From: Mesorhizobium sp. NBSH29
Lineage (GTDB): Bacteria > Pseudomonadota > Alphaproteobacteria > Rhizobiales > Rhizobiaceae
Reading direction: 5' to 3'
Assembly: GCF_015500055.1 (NCBI RefSeq)
Contig: NZ_CP045492.1
Span: forward strand, 568,501 to 632,500
Length of the DNA stretch: 64,000 bases
Position numbers and translations under genes: made by a program. Positions 27,449 through 37,280 of the stretch are shown in pieces; position 1 is the first letter of the stretch, and each line of letters opens with the position of its first letter. The notes beneath the pieces are model-generated. The model had not been told where the DNA came from. It worked only from the letters and a program-made list of their open reading frames with translations, and made no database searches.

Positions 27449-28414
27449 GTGTCCAGTCGAACGCTCATCTTTGCCGGCCTTGTGGTCGCCCTTGCCGCAA
27501 TTGCCGGCACGGCGCGCGCCGCAGGCGAAGTCGCGCCCGTCCCGCAGGCGCCGACGCAATCCGTCGACCCGATGCGGTTTGGCGCAAAAAAGCCCGACGA
27601 AGCCTATGGCGCATTCCAGCGCGGTCTCTACAAGACGGCGTTGAACCTGGCGCTGCCACGCGCCAATGCCGGCGAACCGGCGGCACAGACCCTCGTGGCC
27701 GAAATCCTGTCGCGCGGCCTCGGCGTCAAGCGCGACCCGGCTGAGGCCGCCAAATGGTATGAGAAAGCCGCCGAACAGGGCGTCCCGGAGGCGCAGTTTC
27801 AATACGCCTTGATGTTGATCGACGGCAAGTTCGTGAGCCAGGACAAGAAGGCTGCCTTCGCGCTGATGCAGGCGTCAGCAGAAGCCGGCAACGTTCTGGC
27901 GCAGTTCAATCTGGCGCAAATGCTGATCGATCAGCACCCCGGTGACAAGGGTCTGCAACTGGCATTTCCCTATTACGAGCGCGCTGCCAAGGCAGACTTG
28001 CCGGATGCGCAATATGCCCTGTCGCAATTATTGGCGCGTGGCATCGCAGCCGCCAAGCCCGATGAAACTGAGGCACGCAAATGGCTGGCTCGTGCGGCCC
28101 GCAAAAATTTCGATACCGCCCAGCTTGATCTCGGTAGCTGGATGATTTCCGGCCGAGGTGGCGAGCGTGACCTGAAGACCGGCTTCTCCTGGCTGAAACG
28201 CGCCGCTGAAGGCGGCAACGTCGCCGCCCAGAACCGTCTGGCCAAGCTCTATTGGCAGGGCATAGGCACCGAGCCAGATTCTATTTTCGCTGCTGCATGG
28301 TACATCCTCGCCCGCCGCGCAGGCCTGTCCGACCCGGTCATGGAAGATTTCATGAACGGCCTGACCGCCGACGAAATCAAAACCGCGCTTGGCCGGGCAA
28401 ACCGACTGCGCTGA
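27449..28414 (+). CDS. Exported Sel1-repeat (TPR-like) protein
   Basis: A 321-residue protein with a signal peptide ([19 protein letters not shown]) and five or six Sel1-like repeats, each about 36 residues, visible as [76 protein letters not shown] and [19 protein letters not shown]. Such proteins act as scaffolds in the periplasm or envelope. The start is GTG. It is followed by efp. Confidence 0.85.
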   Translation: MSSRTLIFAGLVVALAAIAGTARAAGEVAPVPQAPTQSVDPMRFGAKKPDEAYGAFQRGLYKTALNLALPRANAGEPAAQTLVAEILSRGLGVKRDPAEAAKWYEKAAEQGVPEAQFQYALMLIDGKFVSQDKKAAFALMQASAEAGNVLAQFNLAQMLIDQHPGDKGLQLAFPYYERAAKADLPDAQYALSQLLARGIAAAKPDETEARKWLARAARKNFDTAQLDLGSWMISGRGGERDLKTGFSWLKRAAEGGNVAAQNRLAKLYWQGIGTEPDSIFAAAWYILARRAGLSDPVMEDFMNGLTADEIKTALGRANRLR

Positions 28415-28506
28415 GCGTCCAAGTCTTGCCACCCGGGGTATTTTGTGGTCATGGAAACCGCGAAAGCCCGCCGCTGCGGCGGACCACACTTCCGGAATTG
28501 CACATA

Positions 28507-29073
28507 ATGGCCAAGATCAACGGCAATGAAATTCGGCCCGGCAATGTCATCGAGCATGATGGCGGCCTCTGGGTTGCAGTCAAGACCAACGCGGTGAAGC
28601 CAGGCAAGGGCGGCGCCTACAACCAGGTCGAGCTGAAAAACCTGATCAACGGTACCAAGCTCAATGAACGCTTCCGCGCCGCCGAAACGGTGGAAAAAGT
28701 GCGTCTCGAACAGAAGGATTTTTCCTTTCTGTACGAACAGGGAGAAGCGCTGGTTTTCATGGATACCCAGAGCTACGAGCAGCTTGAGCTCAACAAGGAA
28801 TTTGTCGGCGATCGCGCTGCCTTCCTGCAGGACGGCATGATGGTGACGGTGGAGCTTTACGACGAACGCCCCATCGGCATTTCGCTGCCTGATACGGTGA
28901 CCCTTACCATCACCGAGGCTGATCCGGTCGTAAAGGGCCAGACGGCCGCTTCATCCTACAAGCCGGCAATGCTGGAAAACGGCATTCGCGTTTTGGTGCC
29001 GCCTTTCATCTCCTCGGGTGAACGCATTATCGTCGACACCAACGAGATCACCTACGTCCGCCGCGCGGATTGA
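28507..29073 (+). CDS. efp: Elongation factor P
   Basis: Rescues ribosomes stalled at polyproline stretches; 188 residues with three beta-barrel domains. The tip loop KPGKGGAY places the normally modified lysine at residue 34, as in the EpmA/EpmB-modified type. The start at 28507 gives the expected N-terminus [17 protein letters not shown]; the frame upstream is antisense-free but unrelated. suhB-like phosphatase follows 58 bp later. Confidence 0.97.
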   Translation: MAKINGNEIRPGNVIEHDGGLWVAVKTNAVKPGKGGAYNQVELKNLINGTKLNERFRAAETVEKVRLEQKDFSFLYEQGEALVFMDTQSYEQLELNKEFVGDRAAFLQDGMMVTVELYDERPIGISLPDTVTLTITEADPVVKGQTAASSYKPAMLENGIRVLVPPFISSGERIIVDTNEITYVRRAD

Positions 29074-29131
29074 TTTCATACCCGGCCCGCCGAGGGCTGC
29101 TGAATTCGCACTGACGGGAGTCCGATAAGAC

Positions 29132-29932
29132 ATGGCGCGTTCCGCGATCATCAATGTCATGGTGCAAGCCGCCATGAAAGCCGGCCGCTCGCTGTCACGC
29201 GATTTTGGCGAAGTACAGAACCTTCAGGTTTCGCTGAAGGGCCCTGGCGACTATGTAAGCCAGGCTGACCGCAAGGCTGAGGAAATTATTTTCGCCGAGC
29301 TGTCCAAGGCGCGGCCCGGCTATGCCTTCCTGATGGAAGAGCGTGGCGTGGTCGATGGTGAGGATGACCAGCATCGCTGGATCGTTGATCCGCTCGATGG
29401 CACCACCAACTTCTTGCACGGCCTTCCAATCTTCTCGATCTCGATTGCCCTTGAACGTCAGGGCCAGATCGTCGCGGCGGTGATCTACAATCCCGCGATG
29501 GACGAGCTTTACACCGCCGAACGCGGAGGCGGTGCCTTCCAGAATGACCGTCGCCTGCGCGTGGCGGGCCGCAGCAAGCTGTCCGACACAGTTATCGGCA
29601 CCGGCATCCCGCATATGGGTCGCGGCCACCACGGCAACTATCTGGTCGAACTGCGCAATGTGATGGCCGAGACCGCGGGCGTGCGCCGGATGGGCTCGGC
29701 TGCACTCGATTTGGCTTATGTGGCAGCCGGAAGGCTCGACGGCTTTTGGGAAATCGGGCTGTCGCCATGGGACATTGCGGCGGGCGTCCTGCTCATCCGT
29801 GAAGCTGGAGGCTTTATCAGCGACATGGACGGCGGCCAGACCATGCTGGAAAGCGGCAGCGTTGTCGCCGGCAATGAGACCATCCATCGCGCGCTGCTCA
29901 AGACCTTGAAGACGCCACTGGCAAAACGCTGA
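29132..29932 (+). CDS. suhB: Inositol monophosphatase family protein (SuhB-like)
   Basis: A 266-residue Mg-dependent phosphatase. Metal ligands are visible in FLMEERG (residues 67-72), WIVDPLDGTTNF (83-94) and SPWDIAAGVLLIREAGG near the C-terminus. Family members dephosphorylate myo-inositol phosphates or act as SuhB in ribosomal antitermination. The efp-suhB adjacency is common in this order. Which role applies cannot be decided from sequence. Confidence 0.92.
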   Translation: MARSAIINVMVQAAMKAGRSLSRDFGEVQNLQVSLKGPGDYVSQADRKAEEIIFAELSKARPGYAFLMEERGVVDGEDDQHRWIVDPLDGTTNFLHGLPIFSISIALERQGQIVAAVIYNPAMDELYTAERGGGAFQNDRRLRVAGRSKLSDTVIGTGIPHMGRGHHGNYLVELRNVMAETAGVRRMGSAALDLAYVAAGRLDGFWEIGLSPWDIAAGVLLIREAGGFISDMDGGQTMLESGSVVAGNETIHRALLKTLKTPLAKR

Positions 29933-30043
29933 GCACGGCAGAGGTCTTTCTCACTGCAAATCTGGTCAAAGCCTTCCAATTTCGTCACAATTCCGCTTAG
30001 AGTCCGCTGCGAGGGTTGAGCGGCGCATACAGGGCGGATTCGG

Positions 30044-31063
30044 ATGGCATTGTTCAAAAATTTCGGGTCGGACGTTCTCGGCCGTGGCGACTATGATCCG
30101 CACAAGCTGTCCAGCCCGCAGATCTTTCTGCTGTCGATGCTGGTATTTCTCGCCATTGTTGGCTTTATCGCCGCTATTCTCTATCGCCAGATATCGTCTG
30201 CATTCGTCACCAATCCCGGGTTGAACGGCCTGATCGTCGGCGTTCTGGCCATCGGCGTGCTGCTGGCCTTCATGCAGGTAGTGCGGCTGTTTCGAGAAGT
30301 GCGGTGGATCAATTCGTTCCGTGCTGGGACTGACGAAACCGATCCCGTTCTGCTGGCGCCGATGAAAGCGCTTCTGAGCCGCTCTTCCACCACCGCGCTA
30401 TCGACGCTTTCCATGCGCACGATCCTCGACTCAATCGCTACACGCCTTGATGAAAGTCGCGACATTTCTCGCTACCTCATAGGCTTGCTGGTCTTTCTCG
30501 GACTGCTCGGCACCTTCTGGGGTCTGTTGGGCACCATTGGCTCGATCGGCGATACGATTCGCACGCTTGACCCCGGTTCGGGCGACACAAATGATGTGCT
30601 GGAATCGCTCAAGGCCGGCCTTGCCGCTCCCCTGGCCGGGATGGGCACGGCATTTTCGTCCTCGCTGTTCGGCCTCGCCGGCTCGCTGGTTCTGGGCTTC
30701 CTCGACCTCCAGGCCGGCCGCGCCCAGACGCGGTTTTATACAGAACTTGAAAACTGGCTCTCTTCCGTCACCGACCTCTCATCTGACATGCCGGTGGCCG
30801 AAGGCGCCAAGCAGGGCACCGCAGACGAGATCCGGCAGCTCTCTGAACGCTTGCGCGGCCTGCAGGAAAATGGCGGCTCCAACCAGCGCGTGGCGAACTC
30901 CATGGCCAATCTGGCCGATGGCATTTCCGGACTGGTGAAGAACATGCGCAGCGAGCAGCAGATGATGCGCGACTGGGTGGAGGCTCAATCCGAGGAGCAG
31001 AAGGCCATGCGCGTAACACTCGAAAAAATCGCGACCGCGCTGAAAAGCAAGGACGCCCGCTGA
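30044..31063 (+). CDS. MotA/TolQ/ExbB-like proton channel protein
   Basis: A 339-residue inner membrane protein with four hydrophobic segments (about 27-47, 62-82, 141-165, 195-220). The third and fourth carry the channel signature LLGTFWGLLGTIGSIGDTI and PLAGMGTAFSSSLFGLAGSLVLG, characteristic of the MotA/ExbB superfamily. A C-terminal helical tail (about 250-339) is heptad-rich. It overlaps the next gene by one base, and that gene encodes a MotB/OmpA-like partner, so the two should form one proton-driven unit. It is not a flagellar MotA: no flagellar gene is near and the cytoplasmic loop is short. Function unknown. Confidence 0.85.
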   Translation: MALFKNFGSDVLGRGDYDPHKLSSPQIFLLSMLVFLAIVGFIAAILYRQISSAFVTNPGLNGLIVGVLAIGVLLAFMQVVRLFREVRWINSFRAGTDETDPVLLAPMKALLSRSSTTALSTLSMRTILDSIATRLDESRDISRYLIGLLVFLGLLGTFWGLLGTIGSIGDTIRTLDPGSGDTNDVLESLKAGLAAPLAGMGTAFSSSLFGLAGSLVLGFLDLQAGRAQTRFYTELENWLSSVTDLSSDMPVAEGAKQGTADEIRQLSERLRGLQENGGSNQRVANSMANLADGISGLVKNMRSEQQMMRDWVEAQSEEQKAMRVTLEKIATALKSKDAR

Positions 31064-32094
31064 TGGGCCTCGCCCGCAGCCGGCGCACTGACCGCCGGAT
31101 CGACTACTGGCCGGGCTTCGTCGACGCTTTGTCGACCTTGCTTCTGGCCATCATGTTCCTGCTCTCCGTGTTTGTGCTGGCCCAGTTTCTGCTGAGCCGC
31201 GAGATCAGCGGCAAGGATGCCGTTCTGACTCGCCTGAATGCCCAGATCAATGAACTGACCCAACTGCTGTCGCTGGAACAATCCAACAGCCAGGACATGG
31301 AAGACTCGCTGGCCAATCTGCAGGCATCGCTGTCGGCGGCGCAGTCGGAACGATCCCGGCTGGAGCAATTGCTGTCGCAGGGCAGCGGCGCAGACGAGCA
31401 GGCCAAAAATCAGATAGGCGCGCTTTCCGGCGAACTGGATCAGCAAAAGCAGCTCAGCCAGCGCGCCATGTCACAGGTCGAACTGTTGAACCAGCAGATC
31501 GCCGCCCTGCGCAACCAGATCGGCGCGCTTGAACAGGCACTTGACGCTTCGGAATCGCGCGACCGTGAATCCAATACCAAGATTGCCGATCTGGGACGCC
31601 GGCTGAATGTCGCGCTGGCGCAACGAGTGCAGGAATTGAACCGCTACCGTTCCGATTTCTTCGGTCGCCTGCGCGAGATATTATCGGATCGCGAAAACAT
31701 CCGCATCGTTGGCGACCGTTTTGTGTTCCAGTCGGAAGTGCTGTTTCCGGTGGGCGCCGAAGACATCAACCCGGTCGGCCAGGAAGAGATGAAAAAGCTC
31801 GCCGGCGCCATTGTCGAGTTGCAAAAGGAAATTCCGCCGGAGATCAACTGGGTTCTGCGCGTCGATGGTCATACGGACAACGTGCCACTCTCGGGCACAG
31901 GCCGCTTCCGTGACAATTGGGAGCTGTCGAGTGCCCGCGCCACGGCAGTGGTCAAATTCCTGATCGCCAATGGCGTACCTGCCAACCGGTTGGTGGCGGC
32001 TGGCTTTGGCGAGTTCCAGCCGCTGGACGAAGCCGACACACCCGAAGCGCGCGACAAGAACCGCCGCATCGAACTGAAGCTCACCGAACGCTAA
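31063..32094 (+). CDS. MotB-like OmpA-domain protein with long coiled coil
   Basis: A 343-residue protein with one N-terminal membrane segment (about 22-45). A potential proton-carrying aspartate, Asp21, lies in GFVDALSTLLLAIMFLLSVF, the position of the MotB aspartate. A coiled coil follows (about 50-195) and then an OmpA-like peptidoglycan-binding domain (about 215-343) with RVDGHTDNVPLSGTG, NWELSSARATAVVKFL and RRIELKLTER. It starts on the last base of the upstream stop codon. I infer a peptidoglycan-anchored stator-like unit of unknown output. Zorya ZorAB is related in architecture, but no ZorC, ZorD or ZorE neighbour exists. Confidence 0.87.
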   Translation: MGLARSRRTDRRIDYWPGFVDALSTLLLAIMFLLSVFVLAQFLLSREISGKDAVLTRLNAQINELTQLLSLEQSNSQDMEDSLANLQASLSAAQSERSRLEQLLSQGSGADEQAKNQIGALSGELDQQKQLSQRAMSQVELLNQQIAALRNQIGALEQALDASESRDRESNTKIADLGRRLNVALAQRVQELNRYRSDFFGRLREILSDRENIRIVGDRFVFQSEVLFPVGAEDINPVGQEEMKKLAGAIVELQKEIPPEINWVLRVDGHTDNVPLSGTGRFRDNWELSSARATAVVKFLIANGVPANRLVAAGFGEFQPLDEADTPEARDKNRRIELKLTER

Positions 32095-32127
32095 CTCCCC
32101 GATACAAGATTGCCTGACGGAGCAACC

Positions 32128-33612
32128 ATGTCCTTTGCCAAGCTCGATGTGCATTTGCATAAACTGGAAGCGCTGGAACATGCGCTGGCTATCCTCGGAG
32201 CTGACGAGGCAACCCATATGGCAATCGGCGGTGGCGAAAAGCGCGCCGAGGCCATGGCTTCGCTCGCCGGCCTGCACCATCGCCAGGCTTCTACGCCCGA
32301 GATCGCCGACTGGATCGCCGATGCAGAAAACGAGGATCTGGACGAGACGAAAAAGATCGCGCTGATCGAGTTGAAGCGCGACTACACCAACCTGACCTGC
32401 CTGCCGAGCGAGTTCGTCGAACGCCAGACCGGCGCGCGTATGCGCTGCGAACAGCTCTGGCGGGACCTGCGCGCCAAGAACGACTGGACGAATTTCGTGC
32501 CGGCGCTGGAAAACGTCATCTCCCTGGTGCGCGAGGAAGCGGCCATGCGCGCCTCGGTTCTGGGCCTGTCGCCCTATGACGCGATGATGGAGCAGTATGA
32601 TCCCGGCAACCGCGCCGATATGGTGGCGCCGGTATTTGACGACCTCAAATCTTTCCTCAGGGACTTTGTCCCCGAAGCGCTTGCGGTGCAGGAGGAGCGT
32701 CGCGCAAAGACGCCGCCCCGCCCGCTTTCTGGCCCCTATGCGATCGAGAAGCAGCGCGAGCTTGGACTTGCATTGATGACTGCGGTGGGTTTTGACATCA
32801 CCCATGGCAGCCTGTCGGTTTCGCATCACCCCTTCTGCGGGGGCGTGCCGAGCGACGTGCGCATCACCACGCGCTACAAGACCAACGATTTCCTTTCATC
32901 GCTGATGGGCGTGCTGCACGAAACCGGCCATGCGCTTTATGAGCAGAATCTGCCCAAGGAATGGTCTCACTGGCCGCTGGGCAAAGCGCGCGGCATGTCC
33001 ATGCATGAGAGCCAGAGCCTGTTCGTGGAAAAGCAGATCGGCCGCAACCCTTCCTTCTGGGAATTCGCGCTTCCGCACCTTGGCCAATATCTCGGCCAGA
33101 CATGGTCGATGGCCGAACTTCTGCCGCATCTTCATCAGGTCGAGCCCGGGCTTATCCGCGTCGATGCTGATGAGGTCACCTATCCACTTCACGTCATCCT
33201 GCGCTTCGAACTCGAACGCGAACTGATTGCGGGAACGCTTTCAGTCTCCGACATTCCTGAAGCATGGGATGCCAGGATGCGCGACTATTTTGGCCTGTCG
33301 ACCATCGACAACCCGGCTGACGGGCCGATGCAAGACGTGCACTGGCCAAGCGGAGCGTTCGGCTATTTTCCGTCCTACACGCTCGGCGCCATGATGGCAG
33401 CCCAGCAATGGGCAGCTTTTGAACGCCAGCACCCGACTGCCAACACCGATCTCGCCGCCGGAAATTTCGAACCTATCAACACTTGGCGCCGGCAAAACAT
33501 CTGGGCCAAGGGCTCATCTGCCTCAACACCGGCATTACTTGAAAGCGCCACCGGCGAAAGCCTGAACGCGATCTACTTCACCAACCATCTAAGAGCCCGC
33601 TACGGCGCTTAA
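32128..33612 (+). CDS. M32 family carboxypeptidase (thermostable carboxypeptidase 1 type)
   Basis: A 494-residue cytosolic metallocarboxypeptidase. The zinc motif HETGH is at residues 264-268. Other M32 signatures are HPFCGG (234-239), DVRITTRY and MHESQSLFVEKQIGRN. The start at 32128 has CGGAG 7 bases upstream; the six codons before it are not supported. It closes the plus-strand run that begins at 26780. Confidence 0.95.
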   Translation: MSFAKLDVHLHKLEALEHALAILGADEATHMAIGGGEKRAEAMASLAGLHHRQASTPEIADWIADAENEDLDETKKIALIELKRDYTNLTCLPSEFVERQTGARMRCEQLWRDLRAKNDWTNFVPALENVISLVREEAAMRASVLGLSPYDAMMEQYDPGNRADMVAPVFDDLKSFLRDFVPEALAVQEERRAKTPPRPLSGPYAIEKQRELGLALMTAVGFDITHGSLSVSHHPFCGGVPSDVRITTRYKTNDFLSSLMGVLHETGHALYEQNLPKEWSHWPLGKARGMSMHESQSLFVEKQIGRNPSFWEFALPHLGQYLGQTWSMAELLPHLHQVEPGLIRVDADEVTYPLHVILRFELERELIAGTLSVSDIPEAWDARMRDYFGLSTIDNPADGPMQDVHWPSGAFGYFPSYTLGAMMAAQQWAAFERQHPTANTDLAAGNFEPINTWRRQNIWAKGSSASTPALLESATGESLNAIYFTNHLRARYGA

Positions 33613-33671
33613 CCTTCGTCACCTGCTACAACGCGGGCGAGCCGCTCCGCAAGCTTGCGTGAACAGCATAC

Positions 33672-33811
33672 GCGGCGAACCGTTTCGGCGACCAGCGCTT
33701 TGCCATCAGCAGGATTTGCCAGGCCACCCTGGAGGGCGAAGCTTTTCCGCCAGCCTTGCTGATTTCAGCGACAGCTGATTCCGCGCCGGCACTGCTTGAA
33801 TGATAGGATCT
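33672..33811 (-). pseudogene. Remnant of a short-chain dehydrogenase/reductase gene
   Basis: Two minus-strand frames together spell the usual SDR segment after the cofactor loop. One frame reads SYHSSSAGAESAVAEISKAG with GKA; the next frame continues FALQGGLANPADGKALVAET with VRR, which matches the typical AIALQGDLANPADVKALVAETVRR of 3-oxoacyl-ACP reductase-like SDRs. A frameshift lies near 33740. The Rossmann start and everything beyond VRR are missing. It is about 60 bp from the M32 gene and marks the left edge of the accessory block. Identification is from memory of the family. Confidence 0.55.
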
Positions 33812-33839
33812 GGAAGCTAAATTGCCAATTGGTCGCATC

Positions 33840-34190
33840 CAATCTGCCTGGAATTTGCGAGTAAATTACCGTTGGGTTCGCAGGGCGCAGCACGGCAAAT
33901 TCCGCCTGTAAATCAACTGACGGATCGACGGTCCGCAGCGGGGGTGGCGATGAATTGGCCTGCGGGGCACCTATTCAGGCTACCCCGATGGGCCGAAAAA
34001 ATATCGAAGCGAACTCAAATCATGCCGCAGCCATTGTGACCGGTTGCTCTCATGTCGCCCGAAATGGGCTCTCGCAACCGATTGAATTCGCTCAATTTCC
34101 TCAGCATTTTCCCGGCCAATACCAAGTAGATGGCGATCATGCCGCCGGGCGGAAACCTTTATCGGCGCAACAAGGCGAAGTTGTTTTCGG
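33840..34190. other. Intergenic stretch without recognisable gene
   Basis: Short ORFs exist on both strands but none has a ribosome binding site, recognisable domain or typical codon pattern. Together with the SDR remnant to its left it looks like eroded sequence flanking the ABC importer operon. Confidence 0.5.
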
Positions 34191-34192
34191 TC

Positions 34193-34222
34193 TTGACAAC
34201 ATTGCAGCGATGACAGTCTATG
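34193..34222 (+). promoter_or_regulatory. Candidate promoter of the ABC importer operon
   Basis: TTGACA (34193-34198) followed 18 bp later by TCTATG. The -10 is weak. It lies about 100 bp upstream of the binding-protein start and just before the candidate operator at 34233-34264. Confidence 0.4.
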
Positions 34223-34232
34223 GCCAGGCAAT

Positions 34233-34264
34233 CCGGTATATTATACACATGTACCAAATACCGG
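34233..34264. promoter_or_regulatory. Candidate IclR operator upstream of the ABC importer
   Basis: Outer inverted repeat CCGGTAT (34233-34239)/ATACCGG (34258-34264). Inside is GGTATATTATACAC (34235-34248), which shares 11 of 14 bases with GGTGTAATATTCAC upstream of the IclR gene (37684-37697). Confidence 0.5.
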
Positions 34265-34291
34265 ACATCACTTTTTAGGGGGTTTAGAGGA

Positions 34292-35134
34292 ATGAAATTT
34301 TCATCAATCATCTCGAGATCTTTAGGGGTGGCGCTGCTGCTGTCCGCCATACCGGCTATCGCACACGCGCAAAGTAAGCTGGATGAGGTTCTGGCGCGCG
34401 GCCATCTGATCGTAGGTACCGGGTCCACAAACGCGCCGTGGCACTTCAAATCCGAGGCGGATGTCCTTCAAGGCTTTGACATCGACATCGCTAAGATCGT
34501 CGCCAAAGGCCTCTTCGATGACGCTGAGAAAATTGAATTTGTGCTGCAGGCGTCAGACGCCCGTATCCCGAACGTGTTGACCGACAAAGTCGACATCACC
34601 TGCCAGTTTATGACGGTTACTGCCGCCCGCGCACAGCAGGTCGCCGTGAGCATCCCCTACTATCGCGAAGGGGTTGGTCTCATGCTGCAAGCAGGTTCAT
34701 CTTATGCCGATTATGCTGCATTGAAGGCTGCCGGATCGGCGGTCACCATCGCCGTGTTGCAGAATGTTTATGCCGAGGACCTCGTCCATCAGGCACTGCC
34801 CGAAGCCAAGGTTGACCAATATGATGCGCAGGACCTGCTCTACCAAGCGCTCGATGCCGGCCGGGCCGATGCCGTTGCCACCGACCAGTCCTCAATTGCT
34901 TGGCTGCTGCTGCAGCAGCAGGGCAAATACAAGGATGGCGGTCATGGCTGGAGCCCTCAGACCTATGCCTGCGCGGTCAAGCGCGGAGACCAAGAGTGGC
35001 TGAACTTTGTGAACACCGCACTTCATGAAGCCATGACCGGCGTCGAGTTCAACACTTATGCAGCTTCGTTCAAAAAGTGGTTTGGTGTCGACGTTGCGCC
35101 GCCGAAGATCGGTTTCCCGGTCGAATTTCAATAA
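34292..35134 (+). CDS. Polar amino acid ABC transporter substrate-binding protein
   Basis: A 280-residue periplasmic binding protein of the SBP_bac_3 family. The signal peptide ends at AIAHA-QSKLDE. Family features are LIVGTGSTNAPWHFK, GFDIDIAKIVAKGLF and DITCQFMTVTAARAQQVAVS. The start at 34292 is chosen over the frame beginning at 34220 because it begins the signal peptide and has GGGGG 9 bases upstream. It heads the operon with two permeases, an ATPase and RidA. The ligand is probably an amino acid or derivative; which one is unknown. Confidence 0.92.
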   Translation: MKFSSIISRSLGVALLLSAIPAIAHAQSKLDEVLARGHLIVGTGSTNAPWHFKSEADVLQGFDIDIAKIVAKGLFDDAEKIEFVLQASDARIPNVLTDKVDITCQFMTVTAARAQQVAVSIPYYREGVGLMLQAGSSYADYAALKAAGSAVTIAVLQNVYAEDLVHQALPEAKVDQYDAQDLLYQALDAGRADAVATDQSSIAWLLLQQQGKYKDGGHGWSPQTYACAVKRGDQEWLNFVNTALHEAMTGVEFNTYAASFKKWFGVDVAPPKIGFPVEFQ

Positions 35135-35179
35135 TTAGAGCATTTGTCGGAGCGATGCTCTGACAACTGGGGGCGGGCC

Positions 35180-35839
35180 TTGGGCTACACACTCAATTTC
35201 GCAGCTGTCTGGCGTGACATCGACCTGCTCTGGGCGGGATTGGGTATGGGCCTGCTGCTGGCCCTCGCATCGATCCTTATCGGCGTCGCCATAGGCCTCG
35301 TGATGGCCTTTGTGTTGACGTCGAGATCGCCGGCACGGCCGCTTGCAGCAAGTTATGTAAGCATCTTTCGCAACACGCCGCTCCTTGTGTTGATCCTTTT
35401 CACCTATTTCGCGATGCCCCAGCTCGGCATCCGCCTTGGCAAGCTTGAAAGCTTCATCGCGGCATTGTCGCTTTATGCTGGCGCTTATCTCGCCGAAGTT
35501 TTTCGTGGCGCGTTGTCGGCTGTGCCGCCGGGATTGAGCGAAGCCGGATTGGCCATTGGTCTGACGCGATCTCAGATCCGGCTCAACATCGTTATCCCTG
35601 TTATGCTCAGAACGGCTCTCCCGTCGCTTTCGAGTACCTTCATCTCTCTGTTCAAGGACACCTCGCTCGCTGCGGCGATCGCGGTGCCGGAGCTGACCTA
35701 CTACGCGAGAAAAATCAACAATGAGAGCTTCCGCGTCATCGAGACTTGGTTGATCGCGAGCATCTTCTATGTCGCGACCTGTGTTCTGCTCGTCTCGCTG
35801 TTGCGGCTGGCTGAGAAACGACTGGCGATACCGAAATAG
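35180..35839 (+). CDS. Amino acid ABC transporter permease 1
   Basis: A 219-residue inner membrane protein of the HisM/HisQ type with about five membrane segments; YVSIFRNTPLLVLILFTYFA and the EAA loop GLSEAGLAIGLTRSQIRLNIV are present. I choose TTG at 35180 because GGGGG is 6 bases upstream and the resulting length equals that of the partner permease; a TTG at 35144 is the alternative. It ends 2 bp before the second permease. Confidence 0.88.
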   Translation: MGYTLNFAAVWRDIDLLWAGLGMGLLLALASILIGVAIGLVMAFVLTSRSPARPLAASYVSIFRNTPLLVLILFTYFAMPQLGIRLGKLESFIAALSLYAGAYLAEVFRGALSAVPPGLSEAGLAIGLTRSQIRLNIVIPVMLRTALPSLSSTFISLFKDTSLAAAIAVPELTYYARKINNESFRVIETWLIASIFYVATCVLLVSLLRLAEKRLAIPK

Positions 35840-35841
35840 CC

Positions 35842-36501
35842 ATGGATACTTTCCTCACCATCCTCTGGACCGCACGTTACGCCTTGCTCGGCGGCCTCGC
35901 TATGACCGTGTTTATTTCGGCGCTGGCAGTGCTAGCTGGATCGGTCATAGGAGTTTTTGTTGGGCTCGTGCTGAGTTATGCGCGCGGGCCGCTCAACTGG
36001 CTGGTTCGTATGTACGTAGACTTTGTCCGCGGCACGCCGGTGCTCGTCCTGATCCTAGCGAGTTTTTATATCCTGGGTTCGCTGGGCTGGAAGCTCGACG
36101 CTTTCCAGGCGGGCATACTCGCGCTTGCTGTGTTTTGCTCGAGCCATGTGGGAGAGATCATTCGCGGCGCGCTCTCGGCGATCCCGCGCGGCCAGACGGA
36201 AGCAGCCAAGGCTGTTGGTTTGACGTTCGGTCAGAGCTTTACTTATGTGCTCTTGCCGCAGGCCGCGCGTATAGCGCTCCCTGCGTGGGTTAACACTGCG
36301 GTCGAGATCGTCAAGGCCTCGACGTTGCTTTCCATCATCGGCGTCGCCGAATTGCTTCTGTCGACGCAGGAGGTCATAGCGCGCAGCCAGATGGGCCTGC
36401 CGTTCTATTTCCTTGCCGGCTTTATCTATTTCCTTGTCAATTTCGCTATCGAACGAGTTGGAAAACTCGCCGAGAAGCGCCTCGCCATGGGTGTGCGTTA
36501 A
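35842..36501 (+). CDS. Amino acid ABC transporter permease 2
   Basis: A 219-residue permease homologous to the preceding one. The signatures are [20 protein letters not shown] and the EAA loop [21 protein letters not shown], which docks the ATPase. Its stop overlaps the first base of the ATPase start, implying translational coupling. Confidence 0.92.
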   Translation: MDTFLTILWTARYALLGGLAMTVFISALAVLAGSVIGVFVGLVLSYARGPLNWLVRMYVDFVRGTPVLVLILASFYILGSLGWKLDAFQAGILALAVFCSSHVGEIIRGALSAIPRGQTEAAKAVGLTFGQSFTYVLLPQAARIALPAWVNTAVEIVKASTLLSIIGVAELLLSTQEVIARSQMGLPFYFLAGFIYFLVNFAIERVGKLAEKRLAMGVR

Positions 36502-37265
36502 TGTCCTTGCTTTCGATTGCGGCCCTCCACAAAAGCTACGGCAATACCGAGGTACTAAAGGGTGTCGATGTTGAGATGGAGCAGGGCGACGTCGTTTGCA
36601 TCGTCGGGTCGTCGGGGTCCGGCAAGACCACCTTGCTGCGGTGCATCAATATGTTGGAGGAGTTCCACTCTGGCACCATTGAACTCGGCGGAGAGTTCAT
36701 CGGCTACAATGAAGTAGCTGGCCAACGGCGGAGGCGGTCAGAGCGGGAGATATCGCGGCAGCGCGCGCTCACCGGCATGGTGTTCCAGCAGTTCAACCTG
36801 TTCCCTCATTTGACCGCGCTTGACAACGTGACGCTGGGATTAATCAAGGTAAAAAGGCTTGCGCGCGCTGATGCGGTGGCGATCGCTGAGAAATGGCTCG
36901 ATCGCGTCGGTATGCTCGACCGTAAGGGTCACTATCCGGCGCAGCTTTCGGGTGGCCAGCAGCAGCGCGTCGCCATCGCCCGCGCTATCGCCATGCAGCC
37001 GCGCTTGATGCTGTTCGACGAGGTGACATCGGCGCTCGATCCCGAACTGGTCAACGAGGTGCTCCAGGTCATCAAGGATTTGGCGAACGAAGGCATGACA
37101 ATGCTGCTCGTCACGCACGAAATGCGCTTTGCATATGAGGTGGCAGGCCGGGTAATCTTTATGAATGGTGGACGGATCGGCGAACAGGGCAATCCCCGCG
37201 AAATGTTTAACAACCCGAAGACCGAGCGACTCGCCGAATTTTTGAAATCATCCACATTCCGCTAA
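36501..37265 (+). CDS. Amino acid ABC transporter ATP-binding protein
   Basis: A 254-residue GlnQ/HisP-type ATPase. Walker [11 protein letters not shown]-loop [11 protein letters not shown], signature [14 protein letters not shown], Walker [15 protein letters not shown] and the switch histidine in LLVTHEM are all intact. It overlaps the upstream permease by one base and is followed 15 bp later by ridA. Confidence 0.95.
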   Translation: MSLLSIAALHKSYGNTEVLKGVDVEMEQGDVVCIVGSSGSGKTTLLRCINMLEEFHSGTIELGGEFIGYNEVAGQRRRRSEREISRQRALTGMVFQQFNLFPHLTALDNVTLGLIKVKRLARADAVAIAEKWLDRVGMLDRKGHYPAQLSGGQQQRVAIARAIAMQPRLMLFDEVTSALDPELVNEVLQVIKDLANEGMTMLLVTHEMRFAYEVAGRVIFMNGGRIGEQGNPREMFNNPKTERLAEFLKSSTFR

Positions 37266-37280
37266 GACGGTAGGAACATC

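Noticed and set aside
30044-32094. Zorya anti-phage system
   Set aside because: The ZorA/ZorB-like architecture alone is not enough; neighbours are efp, suhB and a carboxypeptidase, and no helicase or nuclease component is present.
34159-34231. Minus-strand peptide resembling the end of an Lrp/AsnC regulator
   Set aside because: Only a short stretch (DCHR...ENNFALL) is reminiscent; the flanking residues are antisense to the binding-protein gene and do not continue the family.
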